Positions 31,195 to 45,002 of a stretch of 64,000 nucleotides of DNA are shown piece by piece. The DNA comes from an uncultured Pelagibacteraceae bacterium (GTDB taxonomy: Bacteria > Pseudomonadota > Alphaproteobacteria > Pelagibacterales > Pelagibacteraceae), in the NCBI GenBank assembly GCA_902581695.1, contig CACHOW010000001.1:1-64000 (forward strand), in the 5' to 3' direction. The position numbers were made by a program, and so were the translations under genes. How positions within the stretch are numbered: position 1 is the stretch's first letter; every line of letters begins with the position of its first letter. The notes beneath the pieces were generated by a model. That model saw nothing but the letters and a program-made list of their open reading frames with translations. It had not been told where the DNA came from and did no database searches.

Positions 31195-31689
31195 ATGTTA
31201 ATTATTGGAATAGACCCTGGTATTTCTGGATCCATCTGTTTTTTTGAAGATGGTAAGATTCTTGATGTTATTGAAATGCCCACAATGGCAGAAGGAAAAA
31301 AAAATAAAAAGCAAGTTAATGGATCTCAAATTTATAATGAAATTTTAAAAAGAATAACTAAAACTAAAAATCAGGAAATTAGAATTGTAATTGAGCAGGT
31401 TTCTGCAATGCCTGGCCAAGGAGTTACTAGTATGTTTAACTTTGGCCAATCTTTTGGTATACTAAAAGGCATTTGTTCAGCAATGCAATTACCAATGTAT
31501 TTTGTAAGACCTGCAAAATGGAAAAAATATTTTAATCTTATAAATTCAGAAAAAGATGCTAGTAGGACTAAAGCAATTGAGATATTTCCTTACTTTTCAC
31601 AACAATTATCTAAAAAAAAGGATTCTAATAAAGCTGATGCAATTTTAATTTCAAGTTTTTATCACGAAACTTACAAAATAGACGGTTAA
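31195..31689 (+). CDS. RuvC-like Holliday-junction resolvase (phage-type lineage)
   Basis: Catalytic motifs 'IIGIDPGISGSI', 'IVIEQVSAMPGQGVTSMFNFGQSFGILKG', 'SNKADAILISSFY'; MPGQG...FGxSFG motif resembles phage RuvC-like proteins. Confidence 0.8.
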   Translation: MLIIGIDPGISGSICFFEDGKILDVIEMPTMAEGKKNKKQVNGSQIYNEILKRITKTKNQEIRIVIEQVSAMPGQGVTSMFNFGQSFGILKGICSAMQLPMYFVRPAKWKKYFNLINSEKDASRTKAIEIFPYFSQQLSKKKDSNKADAILISSFYHETYKIDG

Positions 31690-31741
31690 TACTAAGAGTA
31701 TTAAGACAAAATCATGACACATTTAAGTGTGAGAAGACACC

Positions 31742-32416
31742 ATGGAAGCAGATATTTCAACACAAGCGGTCGGCCTAGCATCTAGCGCTGATTTCTCCTT
31801 AATAAATTTATTTATCAGAGCAGACATTATTGTAAAATCGGTAATTATTTTATTAATTCTTTGTTCAATTTATTCTTGGGCAGTAATTATAGAAAAATTT
31901 AGATTATTCAAAAAAATAAATGAATCATCCGAAGAATTTGAAAAAAAGTTTTGGAATTCTAAATCTGCTGAGTCCATGTATAATAGTCTACCAACAGCCC
32001 TTGAAGACCCAATGGCATTAGTTTTCAAAGAAGCTATGCAAAGTTTACTTAAAAGAAAATCAAAGATAGATTTAAATGCAAGAATGACCACAATGTTAGA
32101 AACAGGAATTGAAAAACAAATGTCTAAAATTAGTAAAGGTTTTACATTTTTAGCTACAGTAGGCTCCACAGCACCGTTTATTGGATTGTTTGGAACTGTT
32201 TGGGGTATTATGAATTCATTTCAGTCTATTGCAATCTCAAGAAACACAAGCTTAGCAATAGTCGCTCCTGGTATTGCTGAGGCACTTTTTGCAACTGCTC
32301 TTGGATTACTAGCAGCTATACCTGCGGTTATTGCCTACAATAAATTTAATTATGACTCGATTAAATATTCCCAAAAGTTAGAAAATTTCTCAAAAAGGTT
32401 TCTAACAATAATTTAA
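31742..32416 (+). CDS. tolQ: TolQ
   Basis: 'LATVGSTAPFIGLFGTVWGIMNSFQSIA', 'VAPGIAEALFATALGLLAAIPAVIAYN'. Confidence 0.96.
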   Translation: MEADISTQAVGLASSADFSLINLFIRADIIVKSVIILLILCSIYSWAVIIEKFRLFKKINESSEEFEKKFWNSKSAESMYNSLPTALEDPMALVFKEAMQSLLKRKSKIDLNARMTTMLETGIEKQMSKISKGFTFLATVGSTAPFIGLFGTVWGIMNSFQSIAISRNTSLAIVAPGIAEALFATALGLLAAIPAVIAYNKFNYDSIKYSQKLENFSKRFLTII

Positions 32417-32417
32417 A

Positions 32418-32834
32418 ATGGCTTTTAAATTAAATCGTTCATCAAAAGAACCTATGAGTGAAATAAATGTTACTCCTTTTGTAGATGTGATGTTAGTGCT
32501 TTTGATTATATTCATGGTTACTGCTCCTTTGTTGACCGTAGGAGTACAAGTTGATTTACCAGAAAGTTCCGCAGATTCTCTTCCGGAGGAGACGGAACCT
32601 CTTACACTTACTATTAACTCCAAAGGTGAAATTTTTATACAGGAATCCAAAGTAGAATATGAGAAAATTATTGCAAAGGTTTTAGCTGTCTCAAAAAATA
32701 GGACGGATACAAGAATTTATGTTAGAGGCGACAAAACTATTAACTATGGAAGGGTACTTGAAATTATGGGTCTTCTGTCTGGATCTGGCTTCACTAAAGT
32801 AGCACTTATCTCAGAACCATATAAAGAAAGGTAA
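32418..32834 (+). CDS. tolR: TolR
   Basis: 'SEINVTPFVDVMLVLLIIFMVTAPLLTVGVQVDLP'. Confidence 0.96.
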   Translation: MAFKLNRSSKEPMSEINVTPFVDVMLVLLIIFMVTAPLLTVGVQVDLPESSADSLPEETEPLTLTINSKGEIFIQESKVEYEKIIAKVLAVSKNRTDTRIYVRGDKTINYGRVLEIMGLLSGSGFTKVALISEPYKER

Positions 32835-32840
32835 ACAAAA

Positions 32841-33650
32841 GTGAGTAGAAGCATACTTATCTCTTCTGTTTTACATTTTATTTTGATTATTATTACAGCA
32901 ATAAGCTTACCTTTTTTAGCAAAAAAACCAATTGACCTTCCTCCGATAGTATCTGTTGAGCTAATACAAATAACAGACAAAACAAATATTCCATTTGCTC
33001 CAAAAGCAAAAAAAACAATTGAAAAAATTAAGGAAAAAGAAAAAAAACTTGTTTCAGAACAGGCGCCACCCAAAAAGGTAAAGAAAATAAAACCAGATTC
33101 AATTCCAATGCCAGACGACAATGTTAAAAAAGTTAAAAAAATTGAGGAAGATAAACAAAATCCAGAGAAGATTGATAATGAAGTCAAGCAAGTTTCAGAA
33201 TTTGAGAAGAAGGAATTATTTGACCCTAACAACATCGCAGCACTTATTGATAAGTCTAAAGTTGAAAGTTCTGATAGTATAAAAAAGACAAATAAAGTTT
33301 CACAGGATCAAGATAAAAATATTGAAAATAGTGGTTTAAGTTTAAGTGAAGAAGATGCACTTAAAGCTCAAATATTTGGTTGTTGGAGTATACCGTTAGG
33401 ATTGCCTTACAACGAAAATTTGCTGGTTAGAATAAAATTGGAATTAAAACCTGACGGTAGTATTATTAGCTCAGAGATTTTAGACCATGCTAGAATGAAT
33501 AAGCCAGGACAAGGTTTTTATAAAGTTTTAGCGGAAAGCGCTTTAAGAGCCATAAAACTTTGTCAACCACTAAGAGTCCCTTCGACAGGTTACGAAAGAT
33601 GGAAGGATTTACAGTTGAATTTTGATGCAAGAGAGATGTTAGAGGGTTAA
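32841..33650 (+). CDS. tolA: TolA-like protein
   Basis: GTG start, N-terminal TM, K/E/P-rich linker, TolA-like C-terminal domain; syntenic. Confidence 0.85.
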   Translation: MSRSILISSVLHFILIIITAISLPFLAKKPIDLPPIVSVELIQITDKTNIPFAPKAKKTIEKIKEKEKKLVSEQAPPKKVKKIKPDSIPMPDDNVKKVKKIEEDKQNPEKIDNEVKQVSEFEKKELFDPNNIAALIDKSKVESSDSIKKTNKVSQDQDKNIENSGLSLSEEDALKAQIFGCWSIPLGLPYNENLLVRIKLELKPDGSIISSEILDHARMNKPGQGFYKVLAESALRAIKLCQPLRVPSTGYERWKDLQLNFDAREMLEG

Positions 33651-33658
33651 TATCAATT

Positions 33659-34999
33659 ATGATAAAAAAAATATTCTTACTTATTTTAATTTTTTTCCCA
33701 TTTAATTCACACGGCTTAATTAAGGTTGATATTACCAGAGGAAACTTAGATCCTTTACCTTTGGCAGTTTCACCTTTAGCAATTGATGAAGAGTCAAAAA
33801 AACAGTTCGAAAAAATTTTAAGTAAAAAAGATATTGGATCAGAGATTTCGATAATTGTAGAGAGTAATCTTAAAACTTCTGGTTTATTTAATCCTTTAGA
33901 TAAAGAGGCTTTTCTTCAAAAACCTGACATTGCAAACCTAAAACCTAGATTTGAAGACTGGAAATTAATAAAAGCTCAGGCATTAATTACTGGTAAAGTA
34001 AATTTCGTAGATGAAAAATTAAGAGTTGAATTTAGGTTATGGGATATTTTAGCTGGAAGAGAAATGATGGCATTAGCATTCACTACAGTCCCAACTAATT
34101 GGCGCAGAGTTGGTCATATTATTTCAGATAAAGTTTATGAAAGATTAACAGGGGAAAAAGGTTATTTTGATACAAGAATTATTTATGTAGCAGAGGAAGG
34201 CCCAAAAACACAAAGGGTTAAAAAATTGGCAATTATGGATCAAGATGGATTTAATAATAAATTTTTAACTCTTGGAAATGAACTAGTTCTTACTCCGAGA
34301 TTTAACAAAACAAGTCAAATGGTAACCTACCTTTCCTATTTTAGAAATCTTCCAAGAGTTTATTTACTTGATATAGAGACAGGAACTCAAGAGGTGGTAG
34401 GTGATTTTCCAGGCATGACTTTTGCCCCAAGATTTTCTCCTGATGGAAAAAAGATCATTATGAGTTTTGCTAAGGATGGAAACTCTGATATTTACACGAT
34501 GGATTTAGAAAACAGAGTTGTTGATAGAATTACAAATCATCCTTCAATAGATACTTCACCATCTTATTCTCCAGATGGAAAATATATTTCTTTTAACTCA
34601 GATAGAAGTGGTTACCAACAAATATATGTCATGGAAAGCAATGGAAAAAATGTTAAGAGAATTTCTTTTGGAAGAGGACTTTACGGTACTCCTGTGTGGT
34701 CACCAAGAGGGGATTTAATTGCTTTTACAAAATTACACAAAGGTAAATTTTACATTGGCGTAATGAGAACGGATGGATCGGGAGAGAGATTATTGACAGA
34801 AAATTTTTATCAAGAAGCACCATCTTGGTCTCCTAATGGAAGAGTTTTAATTTTTTATAGAGAAACAAAAACAGATGACAAAGGTGAGGGTTTCACCGCA
34901 AAATTATGGTCTATAGACCTTACAGGCTATAATGAGCGTCAGGTAAAGACTCCAACAGATGCTTCAGACCCATCTTGGTCATCTTTATTAAGTAATTAG
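33659..34999 (+). CDS. tolB: TolB
   Basis: '[64 protein letters not shown]' beta-propeller repeats. Confidence 0.97.
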   Translation: MIKKIFLLILIFFPFNSHGLIKVDITRGNLDPLPLAVSPLAIDEESKKQFEKILSKKDIGSEISIIVESNLKTSGLFNPLDKEAFLQKPDIANLKPRFEDWKLIKAQALITGKVNFVDEKLRVEFRLWDILAGREMMALAFTTVPTNWRRVGHIISDKVYERLTGEKGYFDTRIIYVAEEGPKTQRVKKLAIMDQDGFNNKFLTLGNELVLTPRFNKTSQMVTYLSYFRNLPRVYLLDIETGTQEVVGDFPGMTFAPRFSPDGKKIIMSFAKDGNSDIYTMDLENRVVDRITNHPSIDTSPSYSPDGKYISFNSDRSGYQQIYVMESNGKNVKRISFGRGLYGTPVWSPRGDLIAFTKLHKGKFYIGVMRTDGSGERLLTENFYQEAPSWSPNGRVLIFYRETKTDDKGEGFTAKLWSIDLTGYNERQVKTPTDASDPSWSSLLSN

Positions 35000-35080
35000 A
35001 TAAATTAGCTTGATTTTTAGACTTGAAACATCTATCTAATTGTGGAAGATTAAGATTAAGCAAATTGATCAAGGAGTTTT

Positions 35081-35560
35081 ATGGAATTTAATAAAGTTTT
35101 AAAAAATGCAATTTTAGTTATTGTTGCATGTTTAGCACTATCTGCTTGTGCAACTAAAAAAGCAGGAACAGGCCAAATGCAAGGAGATGTATATACCGGC
35201 AATGACACTGTCGAATATTTAGCTTCTGGTGTACCTGACAGAGTATTTTTTGCTACAAATGAATCAGTATTAACTACTGCATCTAGAGAAACTTTACGAA
35301 AACAAGCTGCATGGTTAAGAAAAAATTCTAAAATTAATATTGTATTAGAAGGTCATGCAGATGAAAGAGGCACAAGAGAATATAACTTGGCTTTAGGAGA
35401 AAGAAGAGCTAATTCTGCTAAAGACTACCTTATGACATACGGCATTTCTTCTGAAAGAATTTCAGTTTTGAGTTATGGAAAAGAAAGACCAGTAGACTCA
35501 GGATCGAATCCATTGTCATGGTCTAAAAATAGAAGATCAGTTACTGTAAAAGCCAACTAA
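35081..35560 (+). CDS. pal: Peptidoglycan-associated lipoprotein Pal
   Basis: Lipobox 'LSACATKK'; 'INIVLEGHADERGTREYNLALGERRANSAKDYL'. Confidence 0.97.
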   Translation: MEFNKVLKNAILVIVACLALSACATKKAGTGQMQGDVYTGNDTVEYLASGVPDRVFFATNESVLTTASRETLRKQAAWLRKNSKINIVLEGHADERGTREYNLALGERRANSAKDYLMTYGISSERISVLSYGKERPVDSGSNPLSWSKNRRSVTVKAN

Positions 35561-35576
35561 TAAAATAAAATTTCAA

Positions 35577-35611
35577 GATCCCTAAGCTCAAAACTTAGGG
35601 GTCTTTTTTTT
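35577..35611 (+). terminator. Rho-independent terminator after pal
   Basis: GATCCCTAAG-ctcaaaa-CTTAGGGGTC stem followed by T8. Confidence 0.88.
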
Positions 35612-35640
35612 GCCATCATTATCTTTACTAATAATTAATT

Positions 35641-36624
35641 ATGAAGTTTAAAAAAAAATTTATATTTTTAAAATCATTATTAATAACAAGTATATTAATA
35701 AATTTTAATGCAAAAGCTGATAACCACAATATTTACGAAGTTTTAAGTTTACTTCAAAAAGATCTAAAAACTTTAGAAAAAGCAGTTTACTCTCAGTCTA
35801 CAATTTCATCTGAGGAAAACTCGTCTAGCTCTGTCTCTTCCGAGTCGAACTCTGAAGACGTATTAACAAGACATCTATTAAAACTCTCTGAAATTGAAAA
35901 TCAATTTCAAGTTTTGACAAATAAGTTTGAAGAGATTAATTTTAAATTGGATAAATTATCCAATAGACTTTCAAAAGTGCAAGCTGATAATCAAATTAGA
36001 TTTCAAGATTTAGAAAATTTAACACCACAAAATGATGCTAATAAAAAGGTTTCAAAAAATACTCAAGAAGAGTTGTTACCAGGAAGTTCTCAACCTCAAG
36101 ATTTAGGAACAATTTCTTATAAAGACTCTTCAACAGAAGAAAAAACTCAAAAAATTGAGTCAGTTGAAACAACCGCATCAATTGTGACTGAAACATTTCA
36201 AGCAGAAGAGAAGATATTACCTAAAGTAACAATAGAAAAACAATATGCCTTTGCTACTAGTTTTTTAAAAAATGGTGATTATCCAACCGCCGAGAGAGCT
36301 TTTAGAGAATTTGTTTTAACAAACCCAGAACATGACTTAGCTGGTAATGCTCAATATTGGTATGCAGAAACTTTTAGAATTAGACAGCTTTATACTGATG
36401 CCGCGTCAGCTTATTTGGAGGGATATCAAAAATACCCTAAAGGGGAAAAAGCTCCTATAAATTTATTAAAGCTTGGTGTATCTATGGTTCAGATTGGAGA
36501 AAAGGATCAGGGTTGTAAAATGATAAATGGAGTTGAGAAGCAATATCCAGATGCAAAGCAATCTGTAATTCAAAAAGCAAAATATGAGTCTCAAAAATTT
36601 GAATGTAATAACCAAAATTCCTAA
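35641..36624 (+). CDS. cpoB: Tol-Pal coordinator CpoB/YbgF
   Basis: Signal peptide, N-terminal coiled coil, C-terminal TPR 'YAFATSFLKNGDYPTAERAFREFVLTNPEHDLAGNAQYWYAETF'. Confidence 0.92.
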   Translation: MKFKKKFIFLKSLLITSILINFNAKADNHNIYEVLSLLQKDLKTLEKAVYSQSTISSEENSSSSVSSESNSEDVLTRHLLKLSEIENQFQVLTNKFEEINFKLDKLSNRLSKVQADNQIRFQDLENLTPQNDANKKVSKNTQEELLPGSSQPQDLGTISYKDSSTEEKTQKIESVETTASIVTETFQAEEKILPKVTIEKQYAFATSFLKNGDYPTAERAFREFVLTNPEHDLAGNAQYWYAETFRIRQLYTDAASAYLEGYQKYPKGEKAPINLLKLGVSMVQIGEKDQGCKMINGVEKQYPDAKQSVIQKAKYESQKFECNNQNS

Positions 36625-37612
36625 GCATTTTGAAAATAATTTAAAGAATCAAAAAATTAACCAAATTTATAGAAGGTTTGAAAAGAGATTAAATATCTCT
36701 AATAATTTTATTGTAGCAGTTTCAGGTGGTCCAGATAGCTTAGCATTAGCTTTTTTATCTAAAATATATTCAATTAAAAAAAGGTTAATAGCGAAGTTTT
36801 TTATAGTTGATCACAAGTTAAGACCGGAGTCCACCAAAGAGGCAAAAAAAGTGCAGAATATTTTAAAAAAACATTCAATTAGTTCTAAAATTTTAACCTG
36901 GGTTGGAAAAAAACCCCACAAAAATATTCAGTCAATAGCTAGGAAGAAAAGATATGAATTATTATTTGCTGAATCTAATAAACTTAAAATAAATAATATT
37001 TTATTAGGACATCACCAAAATGATTTGTTTGAGAACTTCATTATAAGAATGATAAGGGGTAGCGGTTTAAAAGGATTGGTATCTTTAGATAAAATAAAAA
37101 AAACTAATGGTAAAAATTTATTGAGGCCTTTAATCGATGAAAAAAAAGATGACTTAATGTTAGTTTCCAAAAAAGTTTTTAGTACTTATATCAATGACCC
37201 TACCAATCATGACGAAAAATATTTAAGAATTCATGTAAGAAAATTAATTAAAGAGTTTGAAAAAAAAGGTTTAGATAAAAAAAAATTTATCACTACTATT
37301 AAAAACTTAAAGCATTCTAACAATGTTGTAGATTTTTATGTGAAACAAAATTTAGAAAAAAACACTTTTTTCTCTAAAAAGGAAGATAAGTTATTTCTTA
37401 AAAAAGAGTATTTTGATCAACCGTTTGAGATAATTTTTAGGTCTCTTTCTGAGTCAATTAAACTTGTTGGTAAAAAATACAATTTTGTTAGGGGAAGGAA
37501 ATTGAATAAGATTATATCAAATATTGAAAATAATCGAAAATATAAGCAAACTATAGGCGGTTGCATCATTGAAAAAGTAAATCAAACGATAATAATCTCA
37601 AAAGAGCGTTAG
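36584..37612 (+). CDS. tilS: tRNA(Ile)-lysidine synthase (start may lie downstream of the annotated ATG)
   Basis: 'FIVAVSGGPDSLALAFLSKIY' PP-loop; 'LGHHQNDLFENFIIRMIRGSGLKGL'. Confidence 0.92.
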   Translation: MSLKNLNVITKIPKHFENNLKNQKINQIYRRFEKRLNISNNFIVAVSGGPDSLALAFLSKIYSIKKRLIAKFFIVDHKLRPESTKEAKKVQNILKKHSISSKILTWVGKKPHKNIQSIARKKRYELLFAESNKLKINNILLGHHQNDLFENFIIRMIRGSGLKGLVSLDKIKKTNGKNLLRPLIDEKKDDLMLVSKKVFSTYINDPTNHDEKYLRIHVRKLIKEFEKKGLDKKKFITTIKNLKHSNNVVDFYVKQNLEKNTFFSKKEDKLFLKKEYFDQPFEIIFRSLSESIKLVGKKYNFVRGRKLNKIISNIENNRKYKQTIGGCIIEKVNQTIIISKER

Positions 37613-37675
37613 ATTATTTACACATTGACCTAAATTGCCACTTGTTTAATTTATAATAATTCTTATTTTATACTC

Positions 37676-39577
37676 ATGAATATGAAAAATATAGCAATGT
37701 GGGCAATAATAGTTTTTTTGACTATAGGTCTCTATAATATGTTTAAAAATCCTCAGACTAATAATAGAGGAGGAAATAAAGTTATATTCTCAGAATTCTT
37801 GACATCAGTTGAAAATGGTGAAGTTTTGAAAGTAGAAATTCAAGGCAATAATATAAAAGGGGTTTATTCAAACGGGAATAATTTCTCGACTTATTCACCT
37901 AACGATCCAAACCTTATAGAAAAACTTTCTGATAAGGGGGTAAGTATCTCAGCTGCACCTCTAGAGGAAAAAATGCCATCACTGTTTGGTGTTTTGCTCT
38001 CATGGTTTCCTATGCTTTTATTAATTGCAGTTTGGATTTTCTTTATGAGACAAATGCAAGGTGGCAAAGGTGGAGCAATGGGGTTTGGAAGGTCAAAAGC
38101 CAAAATGATGAATGAACTTAAAGGTAAAGTTACATTTAACGACGTTGCAGGTGTGGAGGAAGCAAAAGAAGAAGTAGAAGAAATAGTTGAATTTTTAAAA
38201 GATCCAAAAAAATTTAGCAGACTTGGTGGAAAAATACCGAGAGGTGCATTACTAGTTGGACCTCCTGGGACTGGGAAAACTTTATTAGCAAGAGCTATTG
38301 CTGGTGAAGCAGGAGTTCCTTTCTTCACAATTTCTGGATCTGACTTTGTAGAAATGTTTGTTGGAGTTGGAGCTTCAAGAGTAAGAGACATGTTTGAACA
38401 AGGTAAAAAAAATTCTCCTTGTATAATTTTTATTGATGAAATAGATGCAGTTGGAAGAAGTAGAGGCGCTGGGCTTGGTGGAGGAAATGATGAAAGAGAG
38501 CAAACATTAAATCAGTTACTTGTTGAAATGGATGGTTTTGACACTAACGAGGGAGTTATAATAATTGCTGCTACTAATAGGCCCGATGTCTTAGATCCTG
38601 CATTACTGAGACCAGGAAGATTTGACAGACAAGTGGTGGTTTCAAATCCAGATATAATTGGTAGAGAAAAAATTTTAAAGGTGCATGTTAAAAAAATTAA
38701 AATGGCTCCAGATGTTAATTTAAGAACTATTGCGAGAGGAACTCCAGGTTTTTCAGGGGCAGATCTTGCAAATTTAGTTAACGAGGCAGCATTATTGGCT
38801 GCTCGGAAAAATAAAAGAATAGTCACTTTAAATGAATTTGAGGATGCTAAGGATAAAGTAATGATGGGAGCAGAAAGACGCTCGATGGTTATGACAGAAG
38901 ATGAGAAAAAATTAACTGCTTATCATGAGGGAGGGCATGCTTTGGTATCGTTTAATATGCCAAGTTACGACCCAATACATAAAGCTACGATAATTCCAAG
39001 AGGTAGAGCATTAGGTATGGTGATGAATTTGCCTGAGAGAGATAAACATGGACACTCAATTAAATATTTAAAAGCAAGATTGGCAGTATGTTTTGGTGGA
39101 AGAGTTGCAGAAGAAGTGATTTTCGGAAAAGACAATATCTCAACTGGAGCCGGTGGGGGAAACGGATCGGATATTAATCAAGCTACTCAGCTTGCTAGAG
39201 CAATGGTTACAAAATATGGAATGAGTGAAGAAATGGGTCCGGTGGAATATGGAGAAAATCAGGAAGAAGTATTCTTGGGAAGATCCGTTACTCAGACGCA
39301 ATCTGTTTCTGAAGAAGTTGCCCGAAAAATAGATAAAGAAATAAGAAAATTAGTTGATGAAGGTTATAATAAGGCTAGACAAATTTTAACTGACAAAATT
39401 GATGATTTACATAAAATTGCCAAAGCTCTTATCACTTACGAAACTTTAACAGGTGAAGAAATTGAAAATATAATTAATAAAAATGTATATCCTACTGACA
39501 AACAAAATTTACAAGTCGAAGAAGATAAAGGTTCTGCCATGGGAGCGTTAGGCCTTAAACCAAAAATAGTTCACTAA
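37676..39577 (+). CDS. ftsH: ATP-dependent zinc metalloprotease FtsH
   Basis: '[23 protein letters not shown]', '[11 protein letters not shown]' (HExxH), SRH '[21 protein letters not shown]'. Confidence 0.98.
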   Translation: MNMKNIAMWAIIVFLTIGLYNMFKNPQTNNRGGNKVIFSEFLTSVENGEVLKVEIQGNNIKGVYSNGNNFSTYSPNDPNLIEKLSDKGVSISAAPLEEKMPSLFGVLLSWFPMLLLIAVWIFFMRQMQGGKGGAMGFGRSKAKMMNELKGKVTFNDVAGVEEAKEEVEEIVEFLKDPKKFSRLGGKIPRGALLVGPPGTGKTLLARAIAGEAGVPFFTISGSDFVEMFVGVGASRVRDMFEQGKKNSPCIIFIDEIDAVGRSRGAGLGGGNDEREQTLNQLLVEMDGFDTNEGVIIIAATNRPDVLDPALLRPGRFDRQVVVSNPDIIGREKILKVHVKKIKMAPDVNLRTIARGTPGFSGADLANLVNEAALLAARKNKRIVTLNEFEDAKDKVMMGAERRSMVMTEDEKKLTAYHEGGHALVSFNMPSYDPIHKATIIPRGRALGMVMNLPERDKHGHSIKYLKARLAVCFGGRVAEEVIFGKDNISTGAGGGNGSDINQATQLARAMVTKYGMSEEMGPVEYGENQEEVFLGRSVTQTQSVSEEVARKIDKEIRKLVDEGYNKARQILTDKIDDLHKIAKALITYETLTGEEIENIINKNVYPTDKQNLQVEEDKGSAMGALGLKPKIVH

Positions 39578-39582
39578 TTTTA

Positions 39583-40632
39583 ATGCTTAGATATTACACA
39601 AGAGCGTGTAATTTCTACTATGGATCTAAATCAAAACTTTTAGTAAAAAAAAAAAAATCAATACCTTTAAGTGGTAATAATCAAATTTCATTTGATCATG
39701 TAGAATTGATTTCAAGAAAATCAAAAAAAAAAATTTGCATCAGTGAATTAAGTAAAGTATCTAAGTTTAAATTGAGGCAGATCAAAGAGGATCTAAAAAA
39801 AATTAGTTCAAAAAAAAAAAATTTTGCAAAATTAAAATTTTCAAAATTACCCAATATAATGGGTATACTAAATCTCACCCCAGATAGCTTTTCTGATGGA
39901 GGTAAATTTAATAAAAAAAATAAAGGGATTAAGCAAGCATTTAAGATGTACAATTCTGGAGCAAGTATAATAGATGTTGGGGGAGAGTCTACGAGGCCAG
40001 GCTCTAAAGGAGTAAATACTAAAGTAGAATGGAATAGAATAAACAAAATATTAAGATCCATTTGTAAAAAATTCCCTGTATCATTAGATACCAGAAAATC
40101 TGAAATTATGGAAAAAGGAATTAATTATGGTGTAAAGATAATAAACGATGTGTCTGGTTTTAATTATGACTTGAACACTCTAAATATTTTAAAAAAAAAC
40201 AAGACTCCTTTCGTTATTCATCACTCGCGTGGCACACCTGATAATATGCAAAAAAATCCAATTTATAAAAATGAATTATTAGATATTTATGATTTTTTTG
40301 AAAAAAAAATTACATTTTTAAGATCTATTGGCATAAAGCATAACAATATTATAATTGATCCAGGTATTGGATTCGGAAAAAATTTGAAACATAATATGAG
40401 TTTAATCAAGAATATTTCTATTTTCCACTCCCTTGGTTTTCCTATACTTGTTGGTAATTCAAAAAAAAAATTTATAAAAGAATTGTCAGGAAAAAATGAT
40501 ACAAAAAAAAGATCTGGAGGAACTGTGGCCTCATCTCTATATCTTATGATGCAAGGAGTGCAAATTCTAAGAATTCATGACGTTGATGAAATATTTCAAG
40601 GGATAAAAGTTTTTAAAGAATTAATAAAATAA
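39583..40632 (+). CDS. folP: Dihydropteroate synthase with N-terminal extension
   Basis: 'IMGILNLTPDSFSDGGKF', 'VDVGGESTRPGSK' (here IDVGGESTRPG), 'IIDPGIGFGKN'; about 85-aa N-terminal extension. Confidence 0.95.
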   Translation: MLRYYTRACNFYYGSKSKLLVKKKKSIPLSGNNQISFDHVELISRKSKKKICISELSKVSKFKLRQIKEDLKKISSKKKNFAKLKFSKLPNIMGILNLTPDSFSDGGKFNKKNKGIKQAFKMYNSGASIIDVGGESTRPGSKGVNTKVEWNRINKILRSICKKFPVSLDTRKSEIMEKGINYGVKIINDVSGFNYDLNTLNILKKNKTPFVIHHSRGTPDNMQKNPIYKNELLDIYDFFEKKITFLRSIGIKHNNIIIDPGIGFGKNLKHNMSLIKNISIFHSLGFPILVGNSKKKFIKELSGKNDTKKRSGGTVASSLYLMMQGVQILRIHDVDEIFQGIKVFKELIK

Positions 40633-40634
40633 GA

Positions 40635-41966
40635 ATGACAAAAAAATATTTTGGTACAGACGGAATAAGGGGAGCAATCAATAGTAAAAACATAAATGGT
40701 GATATGTTTTTTAAATTTGGTTTAGCTTCAGGGACATATTTTAAGTCACAAAAAAAAAAAACACAGACCGCTATAATTGCCAAGGATACGAGATTGTCAG
40801 GTTACACTTTAGAGCCAGCATTAGTTTCGGGATTAACTTCTGCTGGAATGCATGTTTATACACTAGGACCTTTGCCAACAAATGGTTTAGCTATGCTTAC
40901 CAAGGCTATGCGAGCCAATATGGGTATAATGATTACTGCGTCTCATAATCAACATTATGACAATGGACTTAAATTATTTGGTCCTGATGGAATGAAATTG
41001 TCTGACAAAATAGAAAAGAGGATTGAAAATTTGATTGACAAAAAAATTTATAAAAATCTTTCTAACCCTGAAAAGTTGGGCAGAGTAAAGAGATTAGAAA
41101 GTGGCACAAAGAATTATATTAAGATTTTAAAAAAAAACTTTACAAAAGCTTTTAATCTTAGGGGGTTAAGGATCGTAATTGATTGCGCGAATGGAGCAGG
41201 ATATAAAGCGGGACCAGAATTGTTGAGATCTTTAGGAGCAACAGTTTTTTCAATAGGTGTAAATCCTAATGGACTCAATATAAATAAAAATTGTGGTTCA
41301 ACTTTTCCAAACAATATCAGAAATGCAGTAAAGAAGTATCGGGCACATATAGGTATTTCTTTAGATGGAGACGCAGATAGAATTATCATGTGTGATGAAC
41401 TAAGCAATATTGTAGATGGTGATCAAATTATTGCTGCAATTGCGACTCGATGGAAAAATAAAAGAATGCTCAAAGGAGGGGTGGTTGGCACTTTAATGTC
41501 TAATTATGGTTTAGAAAAGTATTTAAAACTTCAAAACATTAAATTTATCAGAGCAAACGTTGGGGACAGATATGTTAAAGAAAAAATGCAAAAAAATAAT
41601 TTCAATCTAGGTGGGGAACAGTCTGGACATATTATTTTAGGAAAATTTGCAACAACTGGGGATGGATTATTGGTTGCGCTAGAATCTCTTTTTGCAATAA
41701 GAAAAGGTAAAAAGGCAAGTGAATTTTTCAATAAATTCCAAAAAATTCCTCAAGTTTTAAAAAATATTGAAGTAAAAGATAGATCAATAATCAACAACAT
41801 TGAGGTAAAAAGATCAATTAAAATTGCAGAAAGATTAATGAAAGGTCATGGAAGGATATTAGTAAGAAAATCGGGAACGGAATTGAAAATTAGAGTTATG
41901 GGAGAGAGTGAAAATAAAAAGCTTCTTAATCAATGTATAGATATTATTTCAAAAAAAATTAGATAA
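40635..41966 (+). CDS. glmM: Phosphoglucosamine mutase
   Basis: 'YFGTDGIRG', 'ITASHNQHYDNGLKLFG', 'SLDGDADRIIMCDE', 'LVRKSGTELKIRVM'. Confidence 0.97.
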   Translation: MTKKYFGTDGIRGAINSKNINGDMFFKFGLASGTYFKSQKKKTQTAIIAKDTRLSGYTLEPALVSGLTSAGMHVYTLGPLPTNGLAMLTKAMRANMGIMITASHNQHYDNGLKLFGPDGMKLSDKIEKRIENLIDKKIYKNLSNPEKLGRVKRLESGTKNYIKILKKNFTKAFNLRGLRIVIDCANGAGYKAGPELLRSLGATVFSIGVNPNGLNINKNCGSTFPNNIRNAVKKYRAHIGISLDGDADRIIMCDELSNIVDGDQIIAAIATRWKNKRMLKGGVVGTLMSNYGLEKYLKLQNIKFIRANVGDRYVKEKMQKNNFNLGGEQSGHIILGKFATTGDGLLVALESLFAIRKGKKASEFFNKFQKIPQVLKNIEVKDRSIINNIEVKRSIKIAERLMKGHGRILVRKSGTELKIRVMGESENKKLLNQCIDIISKKIR

Positions 41967-41967
41967 A

Positions 41968-44962
<2,995 letters not shown>

Positions 44963-45002
44963 TATCAGTTTATCTAATTAATATTTATTTTTTTTCAATA
45001 TT

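Noticed and set aside
31690-31741. Repeat 'gacacatttaagtgtgagaagacacc' upstream of tolQ as an operator
   Set aside because: Symmetry is imperfect and short; not distinguishable from chance without comparison.
32744-33235. Minus-strand 163-aa ORF antisense to tolR/tolA
   Set aside because: Repetitive F/S/I composition mirrors the Lys/Glu-rich TolA linker; no independent support.
37891-38826. Minus-strand ORFs (166 and 104 aa) antisense to ftsH
   Set aside because: S/P-rich antisense shadows of a conserved coding sequence.
39583-39850. FolP N-terminal extension as a novel fused domain
   Set aside because: Alphaproteobacterial FolP proteins commonly carry a similar N-terminal region, so probably not novel.
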